64,000 nucleotides of DNA, from contig BORH01000005.1 of assembly GCA_018333075.1 (NCBI GenBank), positions 62,001-126,000 of the forward strand. The letters run 5' to 3'. Shown here piece by piece: positions 1 to 9,615 of this stretch (position 1 is its first letter; each line of letters opens with the position of its first letter). Below the pieces are notes generated by a model. The model was not told the DNA's origin and made no database searches. It worked only from the letters and a program-made list of their open reading frames with translations. The position numbers and the translations under genes were made by a program. Source of the stretch: Heyndrickxia sporothermodurans (GTDB lineage Bacteria; Bacillota; Bacilli; Bacillales; Bacillaceae_C).

Positions 1-763
1 TTTGAATTTCAGAAATATCTGCAACTCTGTAAGCTGTTGTATGTGCTATTTGTTCAGAAACTTGTGCAAGTCGATTTGAGTTATTGCTTTTTGGATCACC
101 AACAACAATTAGAACATCTACCTGTCCAGCTTGTTCAGCAACTGCTTCTTGTCTTACTTGGGTAGCTAAACAAATTTCTTTATGTTGTTCGACATACGGA
201 TATTTTTCTTTTACTTTATCCATAATATCTACAACATCCCATTGGCTCATCGTTGTTTGGTTGGTAACGATGATTTTTTTATTTTTAACCTCTAATTGTT
301 CAACATCCTCAAGTGTTTCAACTAAATGCACAATATTAGGAGCAACTCCTACTGCACCCTCAGGTTCAGGGTGTCCTTTTTTTCCGATATAAATCACATC
401 ATAGCCTTCAGCTTCTTTTTTTCGAATAAGATCATGTGTTTTCGTAACATCAGGACAAGTTGCATCGATTGTAACTAATCCTTTTTCTTTTGCGATTTCT
501 CTTACCTCTGGTGAAACACCGTGCGCGGTAAAGATGACCGTTCCTTTTTCAACCTTTTCAAGGATTTCTTTACGGTTCTTTCCATCAAGTGTAATAATCC
601 CTTCTTCGGCAAAAGCATCTGTAACATGTTTATTATGAACAATCATACCCAAAATGTATATTGGACGTGGTAATGTTTTATCTAAAGCCGCATTACGTGC
701 TATCACCATTGCGTCGACAACGCCGTAACAATATCCACGAGGGGAAATTTTCAATACCTCCAT
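1..763 (-). CDS. ispH: 4-hydroxy-3-methylbut-2-enyl diphosphate reductase IspH, C-terminus cut by window edge
   Basis: Last enzyme of the MEP isoprenoid pathway, reducing HMBPP to IPP and DMAPP with a 4Fe-4S cluster in the cytosol. The minus-strand frame is open for 254 codons from an ATG at 763, six bases after an AGGAGG, and runs off the window; family members are about 310 residues, so roughly 60 residues are missing. The three expected cluster cysteines are visible: C12 in GYCYGV, C103 in DATCPDV and C198 in EICLATQ. The motifs TAHGVSPE and GHPEPEGA are also typical. It corresponds to B. subtilis yqfP, upstream of yqfQ as here. Confidence 0.95.
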   Translation of the reverse strand, partial: MEVLKISPRGYCYGVVDAMVIARNAALDKTLPRPIYILGMIVHNKHVTDAFAEEGIITLDGKNRKEILEKVEKGTVIFTAHGVSPEVREIAKEKGLVTIDATCPDVTKTHDLIRKKEAEGYDVIYIGKKGHPEPEGAVGVAPNIVHLVETLEDVEQLEVKNKKIIVTNQTTMSQWDVVDIMDKVKEKYPYVEQHKEICLATQVRQEAVAEQAGQVDVLIVVGDPKSNNSNRLAQVSEQIAHTTAYRVADISEIQ

Positions 764-969
764 GTTCATCCTCCTGACTAAAGGTATGCTATCAAACTAT
801 TTTATACAAACTAAATACATCCTTTACATTATATTAAAACTTCACCTATTTTACAAAGAAAAGAGGAATGTACTTGCTATTACCAACTTACAGAAGGCTT
901 TATTGGACAATCCTTGGAAACAAGTATTGTAAATAAAACAAACCAAAGATAATGATTCTAACATGATAA

Positions 970-1012
970 AAAAACCGCTTGTGAATAAAAGTGATTTTCA
1001 CAAAACGGTATA
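970..1012 (-). terminator. Rho-independent terminator of the yqfQ-like gene
   Basis: Read on the minus strand, a stem with arms at 997-1009 and 974-985 (CCG and TTGTGAA paired with TTCACAA and CGG, small internal bulge) is followed by a run of seven U. It lies directly after the stop of the minus-strand yqfQ-like gene. Confidence 0.75.
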
Positions 1013-1018
1013 AATTGG

Positions 1019-1702
1019 TTATATATATAATTTAGGTACAGATGCACCTTTCTGGTTTATTTGTTCAGATGATTCATGTTCATCATCGCTTTCATTCACT
1101 TGTTGAGTTTCTTTTTTATTTTTTTGAGAAGTTTTTAGCTTTTTTTTACGTTCGCCAGTCTTAGTAGCTAATTGAACACTTTCATCGTCATTACTAGTTG
1201 AATCAACTGATGTTTCTTCATCATCTCCTGAACTTTTCATTCCCTTGTACATTCTCCACATAGCAGGTAAGTTTCTAACTAGTGGCCCGTATTGTTGAAC
1301 CATTGGCCCAATTTGCTGTGCTGTCCTTATTACATTTTGGGTATTATTTAAAAATGAACCAATTTTCCCTGGGTTAGCTATGTTGCCAAGGATTGACCCA
1401 CCACCACTTGCACCTGCACCTGCACGTTGAAATCCAGCTGCAGCATTAGCTATATTACCAGCTTGTGATGCTCCACTTCGTTGGAATAAGCGAGAAAGCA
1501 ATCCACCAGCACCTTGAGCGGGGGGTGTTCCTCCTCCAGCAAGTGGCCCTCTTAAGCCAAATGGAGATACTCGACCCATTGACTGCATGGTCGGTTGAAA
1601 TAACATTCGTCCACCTTGCATTGGAGCTCTACTTATATTCCCGAACTGAAAGGGAGAACGAGGCATTGCACTATTAATTTGTGGAAACCCTCTAGGAGGC
1701 AT
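1019..1702 (-). CDS. yqfQ: YqfQ/VrrA family low-complexity protein
   Basis: A 227-residue protein of unknown biochemical role. The N-terminal half is rich in Gly, Pro, Arg, Met and Gln (PPRGFPQ start, repeated GG and GAG tracts around residues 55-105). The central part has a conserved-looking segment near residues 110-150 (IGSFLNNTQNVIRTAQQIG, then LPAMWRMYKG). The C-terminus is charged (KKKLKTSQKNKKE). This matches the YqfQ-like family that includes B. anthracis VrrA. The ATG at 1702 follows GGAGGG. Its position between ispH and cshB is the syntenic one. Low-complexity stretches mean length may vary between strains. Confidence 0.75.
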   Translation of the reverse strand: MPPRGFPQINSAMPRSPFQFGNISRAPMQGGRMLFQPTMQSMGRVSPFGLRGPLAGGGTPPAQGAGGLLSRLFQRSGASQAGNIANAAAGFQRAGAGASGGGSILGNIANPGKIGSFLNNTQNVIRTAQQIGPMVQQYGPLVRNLPAMWRMYKGMKSSGDDEETSVDSTSNDDESVQLATKTGERKKKLKTSQKNKKETQQVNESDDEHESSEQINQKGASVPKLYI

Positions 1703-1929
1703 GGTTTCCCTCCTTTCAATAAAGTATTTCTATAATACAATATGCAAGTTTTTGAAAAACGTCTTCTACTGTTACAGCTTTAATCATTTTATAAGTTTTT
1801 AACATTTGATTCTTATAAGATTCATCTATAAGGAGTGGAAGTTTTATTTATTGTCGATTATAATAACAAAATGGGCTTTTTATTATTGAACGGTAATGGA
1901 AAACGTCCTTTGTAAAGGAGTGAGGAAAA

Positions 1930-3240
1930 ATGAACAAAAATAAATTTTCGATTTTTCAATTTAAAACTTATATAAATAAGGCGATTGATGAGCTCGGATT
2001 TTATGAACCGACTGAAATTCAAAAAAAAATGATTCCTAATATCCTGCGGGGAGAAAGTGCTATTGGTCAATCGCAAACAGGGACTGGAAAAACTCATGCA
2101 TACCTGTTGCCGATTCTACAAATGATTGAACCAGAATTAGAAGAAGTACAGGTTGTAATAACCGCACCTACTCGAGAATTAGCCAATCAAATTTATCATG
2201 AAATCCTAAAAATCACTAACTATTTAGAAGATGAAACGATTGTATCTCGTTGCTTTATTGGTGGTACAGATAAACAACGTACAATCGAAAAGTTAAAAAA
2301 ACAACCACAAATTGTTGTCGGAACGCCTGGTAGAATAAATGATCTCGTACGAGAGCAAGCTTTATCCGTTCATACTGCAAAAATACTTGTAGTAGATGAA
2401 GCAGATTTAATGTTGGATATGGGCTTCTTATTTGATGTTGATCAAATAGCTGGACGTATGCCGCAGGATTTGCAAATATTAGTGTTTTCAGCGACAATCC
2501 CAGAAAAATTAAAGCCTTTTCTCAAAAAATATATGGAAAATCCGAAATATGAGCATGTTCAACCAAAACATATTTCAGCTGAAAATATTGAACATATTTT
2601 AGTTCCTTTAAGAAGCAGAGAAAAAATAAATTTGTTAAATGAAATGCTTATTTCTTATAATCCATATTTAGCTATCGTTTTTACGAATACTAAAACAAAA
2701 GCAGATGAAGTTGCAGATGCGTTGATTGAAAATGGTTTAAAAGTGGGCCGCCTTCATGGTGATTTATCGCCAAGGGAAAGAACGAAAGTAATGAAGCAAA
2801 TTAGGAATCTTGATTATCAATATATTATTGCAACTGATTTAGCAGCTCGCGGGATTGATATTGAAGGTGTTAGTCATGTTATTAATTATGAGCTGCCACA
2901 GGATTTAGATTTTTATATTCATCGTGCGGGTAGAACTGCAAGGGCAGGGCATTCAGGAATTACTTCAACCATCTATGAGCCATCAGATGAAGATTCATTA
3001 AATAAGCTTGAAAAAATGGGCATTCATTTTAGTCATATGGATATTCAAAAGGGTGAATGGGTATCTATTACAGAAAGAAATAAAAGAAAAAATAGGAAAA
3101 AACAAACGGATGAAGTTGAAGAAAAGGCAAGAAACTTGGTCAGGAAGCCAAAAAAGGTAAAACCAGGATATAAAAAGAAAATTAATCAGCAAGTTGAGAA
3201 AATAAAAAAGCGGGAAAGAAGAATGCAAAAACGTAAGTAA
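1930..3240 (+). CDS. cshB: DEAD-box ATP-dependent RNA helicase CshB
   Basis: RNA helicase expected to remodel structured RNA and ribosome-assembly intermediates, notably in the cold. The 436 residues show in order a Q motif (GFYEPTEIQ), motif I SQTGTGKT, PTRELANQ, TPGR, DEAD, SAT, a second RecA domain with RGIDIEG and HRAGRTAR, and a strongly basic C-terminal tail after about residue 375. The ATG follows AAAGGAGTGAGG. The SD lies beside a 12-bp palindrome CCTTTGTAAAGG at 1908-1919. It matches yqfR by family and by location between yqfQ and nfo, with which it is probably co-transcribed. Confidence 0.93.
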   Translation: MNKNKFSIFQFKTYINKAIDELGFYEPTEIQKKMIPNILRGESAIGQSQTGTGKTHAYLLPILQMIEPELEEVQVVITAPTRELANQIYHEILKITNYLEDETIVSRCFIGGTDKQRTIEKLKKQPQIVVGTPGRINDLVREQALSVHTAKILVVDEADLMLDMGFLFDVDQIAGRMPQDLQILVFSATIPEKLKPFLKKYMENPKYEHVQPKHISAENIEHILVPLRSREKINLLNEMLISYNPYLAIVFTNTKTKADEVADALIENGLKVGRLHGDLSPRERTKVMKQIRNLDYQYIIATDLAARGIDIEGVSHVINYELPQDLDFYIHRAGRTARAGHSGITSTIYEPSDEDSLNKLEKMGIHFSHMDIQKGEWVSITERNKRKNRKKQTDEVEEKARNLVRKPKKVKPGYKKKINQQVEKIKKRERRMQKRK

Positions 3241-3275
3241 ATAATAGATAGATAATTCAAAGGGAGTGTGTGAAA

Positions 3276-4169
3276 ATGTTGAAAATAGGATCACATGTAT
3301 CGATGAGTGGGAAAAAAATGCTACTTGGAGCAAGTGAAGAGGCTGTATCTTACGGAGCAAATACATTTATGATTTATACTGGTGCACCACAAAATACGAG
3401 AAGAAAAAAAATAGAAGATCTCAATATAGAAACCGGTATTGCACATATGAAGGAAAATGGCATAGAAGAAATTATTGTACATGCACCATATATTATTAAT
3501 GTTGGTAATGCCGTAAATCCTTCAACCTTTGAATTAGGAGTTAACTTTTTACGATCTGAAATAGAAAGAACCGAGGCAATTGGAGCAAAACAAATTGTCC
3601 TGCATCCAGGAGCACATGTAGGTGAGGGGACAGATAAAGGGATTGAACAAATAATCCAAGGCTTGAATGAAGTACTAACAGTTGATCAAAATGTGCAAAT
3701 TGCTTTAGAAACGATGGCTGGTAAGGGTTCAGAATGCGGAAGATCTTTTGAAGAACTAGCAAAAATTATCGCCGGAGTTCAGCATAACGAAAAATTATCA
3801 ATCTGTTTTGATACTTGTCATACTCATGATGCAGGTTATGATATTGTAAATGATTTTGATAACGTCCTAGAAGAATTCGATCGTATAATTGGAATAGATC
3901 GAATAAAAGTCCTCCACATTAATGATAGTAAAAATGTGAAGGGTGCCAGAAAGGATAGACACGAAAATATAGGTTTTGGTCATATTGGATTTAATGCTTT
4001 AAGTTATATCGTACATCACCCACAGTTAACAGATATACCTAAAATATTAGAAACACCATACGTGGGAGAAGATAAAGCGAATAAAAAAGCTCCATACAAA
4101 TATGAAATTGAAATGTTAAGAAATAAACAATTTAACGAAAAATTATTAGAAGAGATAATGAATGGTTAA
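3276..4169 (+). CDS. nfo: Endonuclease IV, AP endonuclease
   Basis: Zinc-dependent apurinic/apyrimidinic endonuclease of base-excision repair. The 297 residues begin [13 protein letters not shown] and carry the family metal-ligand motifs: [47 protein letters not shown] and ILETPY. The ATG at 3276 is nine bases after AGGGAG, preferred over the in-frame GTG at 3270. It starts 35 bases after cshB, so the two are probably one operon, and it ends at a strong bidirectional terminator. It corresponds to yqfS of B. subtilis. Confidence 0.95.
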   Translation: MLKIGSHVSMSGKKMLLGASEEAVSYGANTFMIYTGAPQNTRRKKIEDLNIETGIAHMKENGIEEIIVHAPYIINVGNAVNPSTFELGVNFLRSEIERTEAIGAKQIVLHPGAHVGEGTDKGIEQIIQGLNEVLTVDQNVQIALETMAGKGSECGRSFEELAKIIAGVQHNEKLSICFDTCHTHDAGYDIVNDFDNVLEEFDRIIGIDRIKVLHINDSKNVKGARKDRHENIGFGHIGFNALSYIVHHPQLTDIPKILETPYVGEDKANKKAPYKYEIEMLRNKQFNEKLLEEIMNG

Positions 4170-4170
4170 A

Positions 4171-4204
4171 AACATTGAGGGTAATTTTCCCTCAATGTTT
4201 TTTA
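4171..4204. terminator. Bidirectional terminator between nfo and yqfT
   Basis: An 11-bp perfect stem AACATTGAGGG (4171-4181) with CCCTCAATGTT (4189-4199), followed by T on the plus strand and preceded by A on the same strand, so it can stop transcription from nfo (+) and yqfT (-). It overlaps the last codon of yqfT. Confidence 0.85.
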
Positions 4205-4462
4205 TTTGGTGAATTGGACGAATATTCTGTTGATTTCTTTTGCTGTTTCGGGTCCAGCTATTTTAGCTATTTCTTTAATTAATTGTGTTCTTTGTTTGTC
4301 ATCAAATATGTTTACATGCTTTCCACGTAAGTGGCTTGCAATTTTATCAGCATCATTTTTAGCTAGACGGACTTTAAATTGTTTTGCGTATTTTAATAAT
4401 TCATCACCAGTGATTATATTTATTTTGTAGTTAATCACATTTTGTAATAATTTCATCTGCAT
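4202..4462 (-). CDS. yqfT: YqfT-like small protein (DUF2624-type)
   Basis: An 86-residue soluble, mostly helical, charged protein with no known function. The text runs from MQMKLLQNVINYKINIIT to EINRIFVQFTK and includes a LRGKHVNIF segment. The start at 4462 is chosen because GGAGGGG lies seven bases upstream; a 23-residue upstream extension in frame has no ribosome binding site. In B. subtilis a gene of this size lies between nfo and zur; here it is in the opposite orientation to both. Assignment rests on synteny and remembered family text. Confidence 0.7.
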   Translation of the reverse strand: MQMKLLQNVINYKINIITGDELLKYAKQFKVRLAKNDADKIASHLRGKHVNIFDDKQRTQLIKEIAKIAGPETAKEINRIFVQFTK

Positions 4463-4558
4463 ATCACCCCTCCATTGATACTTATGAATAGGACACTTGA
4501 AATGTTCCAAATTTTTATATGACTTTTTCAAAAAGTATTTGGAATAGAGGAGGATAAG

Positions 4559-4617
4559 TTTACATAAAGAAACAACTCATGTATACTTTTATATAGAATA
4601 AATCGGAATCATTCTTA
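4559..4617 (+). promoter_or_regulatory. Sigma-A promoter for zur with a possible Zur-like box
   Basis: TTTACA (4559-4564), a 17-base spacer and TATACT (4582-4587) form a good vegetative promoter. Just downstream of the expected start point, 4603-4617 reads TCGGAATCATTCTTA, which matches the TCGTAATNATTACGA-type Zur operator well in its left half and poorly in its right half. The promoter is well supported; the operator is tentative. The 5' leader would be about 165 nt. Confidence 0.5.
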
Positions 4618-4760
4618 AATGAAGTCCATTTTTTGTAAAAGGATGATGGTCTAACTTGAGCATGAGGAATTCCTTTCAATGGTTAATTTTCTTTTTATAG
4701 ATTTAAATAAATGAATACGATTTTCTTTATAAATAGCGTTAGATAAAGAAGGTGTATAAT

Positions 4761-5180
4761 ATGCATGTAACTAGTGCGATTCAAAAGCTAAAAGACAGAG
4801 GGTTTAAACATACAGGAAAACGAGAGCAAATGCTAGAGTTATTTGCGAACAATAATAAATATTTAACTGCTAGAGATGTTTTAGAATATATGAAAAATGA
4901 TTATCCTGGTCTAAGCTTTGATACAATTTATCGCAATTTATCTTTGTTTGTGGAATTAGGCATACTTGAAACAACTGAGCTTTCAGGTGAAAAGAACTTT
5001 CGTTTTAGCTGTGCAACAAATGACCATCATCATCATTTTATATGTTTAAATTGTGGAAAAACGAAGGAAATTCAAACATGTCCGATGAACATATTAGATG
5101 AAGATTTAGTAGGATATAATGTGTCAGGACATAAATTTGAGATTTACGGAAAATGTCCAGATTGCATCAATGCAATATAA
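4761..5180 (+). CDS. zur: Fur-family zinc uptake regulator Zur
   Basis: Fur-family repressor expected to turn off zinc import and zinc-independent paralog genes when zinc is plentiful. The 139 residues contain an N-terminal winged helix ([29 protein letters not shown]), a C-terminal dimerisation domain with a [13 protein letters not shown] metal motif, and a second cysteine pair near the end (CPDC). The CxxC...CxxC pairs fit a structural zinc site. ATG 4761 follows AAAGAAGGTG; a GTG three codons earlier sits inside the SD. Synteny (yqfV position) favours Zur over Fur or PerR. Confidence 0.85.
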   Translation: MHVTSAIQKLKDRGFKHTGKREQMLELFANNNKYLTARDVLEYMKNDYPGLSFDTIYRNLSLFVELGILETTELSGEKNFRFSCATNDHHHHFICLNCGKTKEIQTCPMNILDEDLVGYNVSGHKFEIYGKCPDCINAI

Positions 5181-5182
5181 AA

Positions 5183-5217
5183 AAATCATAAGGTGAAAAC
5201 CTTATGATTTTTTTTGA
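5183..5217. terminator. Bidirectional terminator between zur and yqfW
   Basis: A 12-bp perfect stem AAATCATAAGGT (5183-5194) / ACCTTATGATTT (5199-5210) with a GAAA loop, flanked by A and T runs, between the convergent genes zur and yqfW. Confidence 0.9.
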
Positions 5218-5221
5218 TAAA

Positions 5222-5794
5222 TTAGTTTTCATTATGTATCCAATGATTGACCCAAGCCTCTGCTTCTTCCCAGTTCTTAACTCTAATTACCCCATCTGGA
5301 ATTGGAAGACGATTATAAGGAGTATCAAACAAGATAACAGGTATGTTTAGCTCTTCGTGGATCATAACGGCATTATCATGCTTATCTTCCATAAAAAGGT
5401 CTACATTATACTTTCTTGCTGCATCAACTTTATGATGGGAACCAATCAATTCAATATGGTGATAAAGAAGGTCATTTTGAGTAAACCAGTTTTCTGTAAC
5501 TTCCATTAAATTTGAAGATCTAGCACTAATAAAATATAGTTGGAATTGTTCTTTCCATTTAGAAAGAACCTCCTTTGCTCCAGGTGCGAGTGGAGATTCC
5601 GTATATATTTTTGGCTCTGATTTAATAAACCAATCATAAAATTCCTTTGGTGGTACATCAATAACGTTTGTTAATTCATATTCAATAATATCATCTAATG
5701 TTAATTGCAATTGAAATGCTTCATTAATATATGGAATTAAAGAATTTGGATGGGTTATTGTTCCATCGATATCAATTCCAAATCTCTTTTTCAT
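5222..5794 (-). CDS. yqfW: HAD-superfamily 5'(3')-deoxyribonucleotidase-like protein YqfW
   Basis: Probable nucleotidase of the HAD superfamily. The 190-residue protein starts KKRFGIDIDGTITHP, with the DxD nucleophile/acid pair of HAD motif I, followed by a helical cap (residues about 20-65), motif II as FISARSS near residue 89, and the acidic motif LFMEDKHDN near residue 131. The ATG at 5794 follows AAAGGGG. The substrate cannot be read from sequence. It converges with zur and is transcribed alone. Confidence 0.8.
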   Translation of the reverse strand: MKKRFGIDIDGTITHPNSLIPYINEAFQLQLTLDDIIEYELTNVIDVPPKEFYDWFIKSEPKIYTESPLAPGAKEVLSKWKEQFQLYFISARSSNLMEVTENWFTQNDLLYHHIELIGSHHKVDAARKYNVDLFMEDKHDNAVMIHEELNIPVILFDTPYNRLPIPDGVIRVKNWEEAEAWVNHWIHNEN

Positions 5795-6023
5795 AATTTG
5801 TATAACCCCTTTATGTTAAATCAATTATGTTGAAGCTTTTGGATTTGTTTTTTAGGTAATTATTTATATTTTTATAAAAACTTCAACAAAGAAAAGTGTA
5901 CCATAAATGAATAGAATGAAACAAAGTAAATACTTGTGTTGGTAGAGATTGTTATTATGAAATGAAAAAAATAGCACACAATATTAATGCTCCTGCTTTT
6001 ACTATTTGAAAGTGAGGGATATT

Positions 6024-6380
6024 ATGAATGAGGAAACACGTTACGACAAGCTAGAAGAAAGTTATCATGATGATGAAAAAGATAATCGTGATTATCGTGA
6101 AGAAACAGCTGCGGAAATAGCTACACCAGTATCATTGGATCGAGATCGTGATGAGGACAGAGATCCTGAACATGCACATGTAAGCGGTAAAGTTATTGGC
6201 TGGTCTGCACTAGTGTTGTCAGTTTTATCCTTATTTTTCTTACCAGTATTACTAGGGGCTGCAGGGATTATATTGGGATTTGTCGCTAGAAGAAGAAACG
6301 CTGAGACATTAGGTGCATGGAGTATAGGAATAGGTGTAGTATCCATTATTATCGGGATCTTTGTACTACCATTCTTTTAA
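6024..6380 (+). CDS. yqfX: YqfX-like membrane protein (DUF4190-type)
   Basis: A 118-residue protein of unknown function. The first 55 residues are highly charged (ETRYDKLEESYHDDEKDN) and presumably cytosolic. They are followed by two hydrophobic segments, about residues 58-82 (GWSALVLSVLSLFFLPVLLG) and 95-118, separated by FVARRRNAE. The ATG at 6024 follows GTGAGGG, so a six-residue upstream extension was not used. Its place between yqfW and ispG matches yqfX. Confidence 0.75.
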   Translation: MNEETRYDKLEESYHDDEKDNRDYREETAAEIATPVSLDRDRDEDRDPEHAHVSGKVIGWSALVLSVLSLFFLPVLLGAAGIILGFVARRRNAETLGAWSIGIGVVSIIIGIFVLPFF

Positions 6381-6440
6381 CAAATAAATTCGAAACTTTC
6401 CTAAATTGTTTTGGGAAAGGGATTGTAGGAGCTGCAATAA

Positions 6441-6473
6441 AAAGAAAAGAGTGCGGTATAACCGCACTTTTTC
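6441..6473. terminator. Terminator between yqfX and ispG
   Basis: An 8-bp stem AGTGCGGT (6450-6457) / ACCGCACT (6461-6468) with flanking A and T runs. It sits between convergent yqfX and ispG and can work in both directions. Confidence 0.8.
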
Positions 6474-7577
6474 TTATGCTTTTTGTTCATTTTCCTGTTT
6501 TTTATAATATTCCTCTGCAATTAAATCGATTTCTTTCTTTAATTCTTCTACCATTGTTTCTTCAGGTACTTTGCGGACAATTTGTCCTTTACGGAATAGC
6601 AATCCTTCACCACGGGCACCTGCAATACCGATATCGGCCTCACGCGCCTCACCAGGACCGTTAACAGCACAGCCTAATACCGATACTTTAATAGGTGCTT
6701 TAATCGTGGAAATATACTCTTCTACTTCATTTGCAATGCTAATCAAGTCAATTTCAATTCGTCCGCATGTTGGACAAGAAATTAATGTTGCTGCATTAGA
6801 AGAAAGTCCGAAAGCTTTCAAAAGCTCTCTTGCTACTTTTACTTCTTCTACTGGATCAGCACTTAAAGAAATCCGAAGTGTATTTCCTATTCCCTTGCTA
6901 AGAATTGCGCCTAAGCCTGCTGCACTTTTTACAGTTCCTGAAAAAAGAGTACCAGATTCGGTAATTCCTAAATGTAATGGATAGTCAAAGGAACGTGCTG
7001 CTTTTTCGTATGCCTCAATAGCAAGGTTAACATCAGATGCCTTCATTGAAACAATGATATCATGGAAATCAAGCTCTTCTAAAATTTTTATATGGTGTAG
7101 AGCACTTTCAACCATTCCATCTGCTGTTGGGTATCCATATTTTTGTAGTATATGTTTTTCCAGACTGCCCGCATTAACCCCAATACGAATAGGGATACCG
7201 CGTTCTTTTGCTGCCTTTACAACAGCTTCTACTTTTTCACGACGACCAATATTTCCAGGGTTAATTCGGATTTTATCTGCACCGCCTTCAATGGCTTTTA
7301 ACGCTAGACGGTAATCAAAATGAATATCGACTACTAAAGGGATATTAATTCTCTTTTTTATTTCTGAAATTGCATTTGCAGCTCTTTCGTCAGGACACGC
7401 AACACGGACGATTTGGCAGCCTGCTTCTTCTAATTGTTCGATTTGTCGCACTGTAGCGTCCACATCATGAGTTTTTGTTGTTGTCATACTTTGAATAAAT
7501 AGTTCATTGCTGCCCCCAATTGTTAAGTTACCAACTTTTACGGGACGTGTTTTTGAACGATGTATTATTTCACCCAA
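6474..7577 (-). CDS. ispG: (E)-4-hydroxy-3-methylbut-2-enyl-diphosphate synthase IspG
   Basis: Penultimate step of the MEP pathway: converts MEcPP to HMBPP with a 4Fe-4S cluster. The 367 residues include [13 protein letters not shown] at the N-terminus, a TIM-barrel substrate region ([29 protein letters not shown]), and the C-terminal cluster site [13 protein letters not shown]...[11 protein letters not shown] supplying three Cys and a Glu. The start is TTG at 7577, supported by AAAGGAG 11 bases upstream and by the family N-terminus; no closer ATG exists. ispH lies a few genes away on the same strand, as in B. subtilis (yqfY). Confidence 0.95.
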   Translation of the reverse strand: MGEIIHRSKTRPVKVGNLTIGGSNELFIQSMTTTKTHDVDATVRQIEQLEEAGCQIVRVACPDERAANAISEIKKRINIPLVVDIHFDYRLALKAIEGGADKIRINPGNIGRREKVEAVVKAAKERGIPIRIGVNAGSLEKHILQKYGYPTADGMVESALHHIKILEELDFHDIIVSMKASDVNLAIEAYEKAARSFDYPLHLGITESGTLFSGTVKSAAGLGAILSKGIGNTLRISLSADPVEEVKVARELLKAFGLSSNAATLISCPTCGRIEIDLISIANEVEEYISTIKAPIKVSVLGCAVNGPGEAREADIGIAGARGEGLLFRKGQIVRKVPEETMVEELKKEIDLIAEEYYKKQENEQKA

Positions 7578-7684
7578 GGGTAATTCGCTCCTTTAATGAA
7601 GTACAAATCATTTTTTTATTTTATACTAACAAATGTATTGTATCAATTTTAGCCTTCAATTGACAAGGAATTGAAGCTAGTTCA

Positions 7685-8008
7685 TTATTTTTCGTAAATT
7701 GGAAATTTGTAATTTTGACCAATTTGGATTTCTTCGGGTTTTAACCCATTATTAAGCTTGGTAAAGTCTTTAACTATTTTTTCAATTGAAATGGAAGTGG
7801 ATGAGGGGTTTACATTCTCAACAATCGATAGAACCGTATCACCAGGTTTTACTTTTCGGTTTAAAAAGGGTGTTGTCTTTTTTATTTTAACGGTCTTGTC
7901 CATGTTTTCAGATGCATGTGTGATGACTGGAATTGTACCGAAGCTAAGGTCAATATAGACACTATATACGACAATAATTACTGTGACAAAAGCAAGAAAT
8001 TTTTTCAA
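7685..8008 (-). CDS. yqfZ: YqfZ-like membrane-anchored LysM-domain protein
   Basis: A 107-residue protein with an N-terminal hydrophobic segment (residues 3-24, FLAFVTVIIVVYSVYIDLSFG) and a C-terminal LysM-like domain. The latter shows VKPGDTVLSIVE near residue 58 and PEEIQIGQNYKFP near residue 95. Probably tethered outside the membrane and binds peptidoglycan. The start is TTG at 8008, nine bases after a GGAGG. Located upstream of ispG, as is yqfZ. Target ligand is inferred from the LysM fold only. Confidence 0.75.
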   Translation of the reverse strand: MKKFLAFVTVIIVVYSVYIDLSFGTIPVITHASENMDKTVKIKKTTPFLNRKVKPGDTVLSIVENVNPSSTSISIEKIVKDFTKLNNGLKPEEIQIGQNYKFPIYEK

Positions 8009-8133
8009 GACTAGCGCCTCCTTTTCGATATATGTATGCTAGTCCTGAAAAAATTATGACAAATTTATATAAAAAAATATGTTTTTTCATGGTAGATGTT
8101 AATGATCTTTGTATTTCGCATTTATATAAGATT

Positions 8134-8904
8134 TCAACTGGATTTCGGCTTAGGAATTTCATGTATACTCATATACATAAAAATTAAACAAATAATCCAA
8201 TTTATTAAAAGACCACCAGGTACTACTGTATTTATTGTATCCATTATTAAAAAGAATACAGTTGGCAATGTAATGACATGTGCAGCTATGCGCCAGCTTT
8301 GACGATAATGCAGTCTACGATTTAGTGTTCCTGCAATTAATACACCGATTCCAGCAAAAATTGAAACTTTGATAAATCCAATTGCAGCTGTAAATAAGTA
8401 CAGTATAATAAAGGCAATCGGAATGATGATCCATAATACACCATGCATAGAAGTTAAAAACTGATCTATATCCTTATTTTTAATTTCCATTCCTTGTAAC
8501 GCTGAATAAGGAAAGTTTTGAGTATTTCGATCAGCAACAATAACAAATTCATCCTTTAATAATGCGACAGAATTTCCTAGTTTCTCAATGTCTTTTTGAG
8601 AATATTTTCCTACGGGATCAAGAACAATATTAAATCCGTTTTTTTCAAGAATCACAGGTTTTTGTATATTAGAAGTAAGCCTGCCGTTTTCAATCTTAAA
8701 GGGGGGTAATTCCTCCATAAAAATTTGTTTTCCTTCGTTTAAAGCAGTCATTGACATTTTTGAGAAATGGTAAAGACCTGGTAAAGTAGATAATAACATT
8801 AATAAAAATACATATAGTATGGTTTTTCCTATGCCTAGAAATCTATATTTTGTAATATCTTTAGGCGAATAGAGGCTTTTATAAAAGCGCTGAAAAATAT
8901 TCAT
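8134..8904 (-). CDS. yqgB: DUF1189-type multi-span membrane protein YqgB
   Basis: A 256-residue membrane protein. It has an N-terminal amphipathic stretch (MNIFQRFYKSLYSPKDI) and a first transmembrane segment near residues 28-47. An extracytoplasmic domain of about 100 residues follows, then four or so C-terminal hydrophobic segments from about residue 155. This architecture and the N-terminal sequence fit the DUF1189 family (YqgB). Function unknown. ATG follows AAAGGAAGTG. No terminator is obvious before yqfZ, so they may be co-transcribed. Confidence 0.75.
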   Translation of the reverse strand: MNIFQRFYKSLYSPKDITKYRFLGIGKTILYVFLLMLLSTLPGLYHFSKMSMTALNEGKQIFMEELPPFKIENGRLTSNIQKPVILEKNGFNIVLDPVGKYSQKDIEKLGNSVALLKDEFVIVADRNTQNFPYSALQGMEIKNKDIDQFLTSMHGVLWIIIPIAFIILYLFTAAIGFIKVSIFAGIGVLIAGTLNRRLHYRQSWRIAAHVITLPTVFFLIMDTINTVVPGGLLINWIICLIFMYMSIHEIPKPKSS

Positions 8905-9060
8905 ATTTTCACTTCCTTTTCTGTACTATGTGTAAATATGTATAACTATTTATCATTTTAAATATATTTATGCAAAATGTCATTTCGAAATATGTAAGTT
9001 TAGGCAATAATAATAAAAAAGATGAATGATTAATGAAAAAACTAAAAAGTAGGTGAACGA

Positions 9061-9543
9061 ATGTTTTGGATTTATTGGACGATTATTATTATTTTGATGA
9101 TTATTGCATTTATTGGTCTTGTCTATCCTATTATACCTAGTGTTCTGTTTTTGATAGGTGCTTTTTTACTATATGGACTCTTTTTTTCCTTTACTCCATT
9201 CAATTGGATATTCTGGACTGTACAAATTTTATTTGTCATTCTCCTTTTTGGTGCAGACTATTTAACTAATTTAATTGGGGTAAAAAAATTTGGAGGGTCT
9301 AAAGCAGGTGTATGGGGGAGTACAATAGGGTTAATCGTAGGTCCTTTTATTATTCCTATATTTGGGATAGTAATCGGTCCATTTCTGGGCTCTGTTATCG
9401 GAGAAGCACTTGTAAATAGAACCTCTATTTCAAAAGCTATAAAAATAGGTATCGGATCGCTTTTAGGATTTGTCGGCAGTGTGATTACAAAAGGAATCAT
9501 ACAAGCAATCATGATTATTTATTTTTTTATTACAGTTCTATAA
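9061..9543 (+). CDS. yqgC: DUF456-type membrane protein YqgC
   Basis: A 160-residue, almost entirely hydrophobic protein with repeated glycine-rich hairpins (IGLIVGPFIIPIFGIVIGPFLGSVIGEALV) characteristic of the DUF456 family; function unknown. The ATG is preceded by AGTAGGTG. It is divergent from yqgB across a 156-base region and lies upstream of sodA, as in B. subtilis. Confidence 0.8.
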   Translation: MFWIYWTIIIILMIIAFIGLVYPIIPSVLFLIGAFLLYGLFFSFTPFNWIFWTVQILFVILLFGADYLTNLIGVKKFGGSKAGVWGSTIGLIVGPFIIPIFGIVIGPFLGSVIGEALVNRTSISKAIKIGIGSLLGFVGSVITKGIIQAIMIIYFFITVL

Positions 9544-9615
9544 TTTTTTTATAAAAAAATAAGCAATTTATTTGCCTGCAATTAGCAACTTTGGTAATCT
9601 TAAATTGCAAATACA

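Noticed and set aside
1465-1677. Plus-strand open frame opposite yqfQ
   Set aside because: It is a shadow of the low-complexity minus-strand gene, with no SD and no recognisable product.
1908-1919. Palindrome CCTTTGTAAAGG at the cshB ribosome binding site as a thermosensor
   Set aside because: The stem is too short with a two-base centre to form a stable hairpin; probably coincidental.
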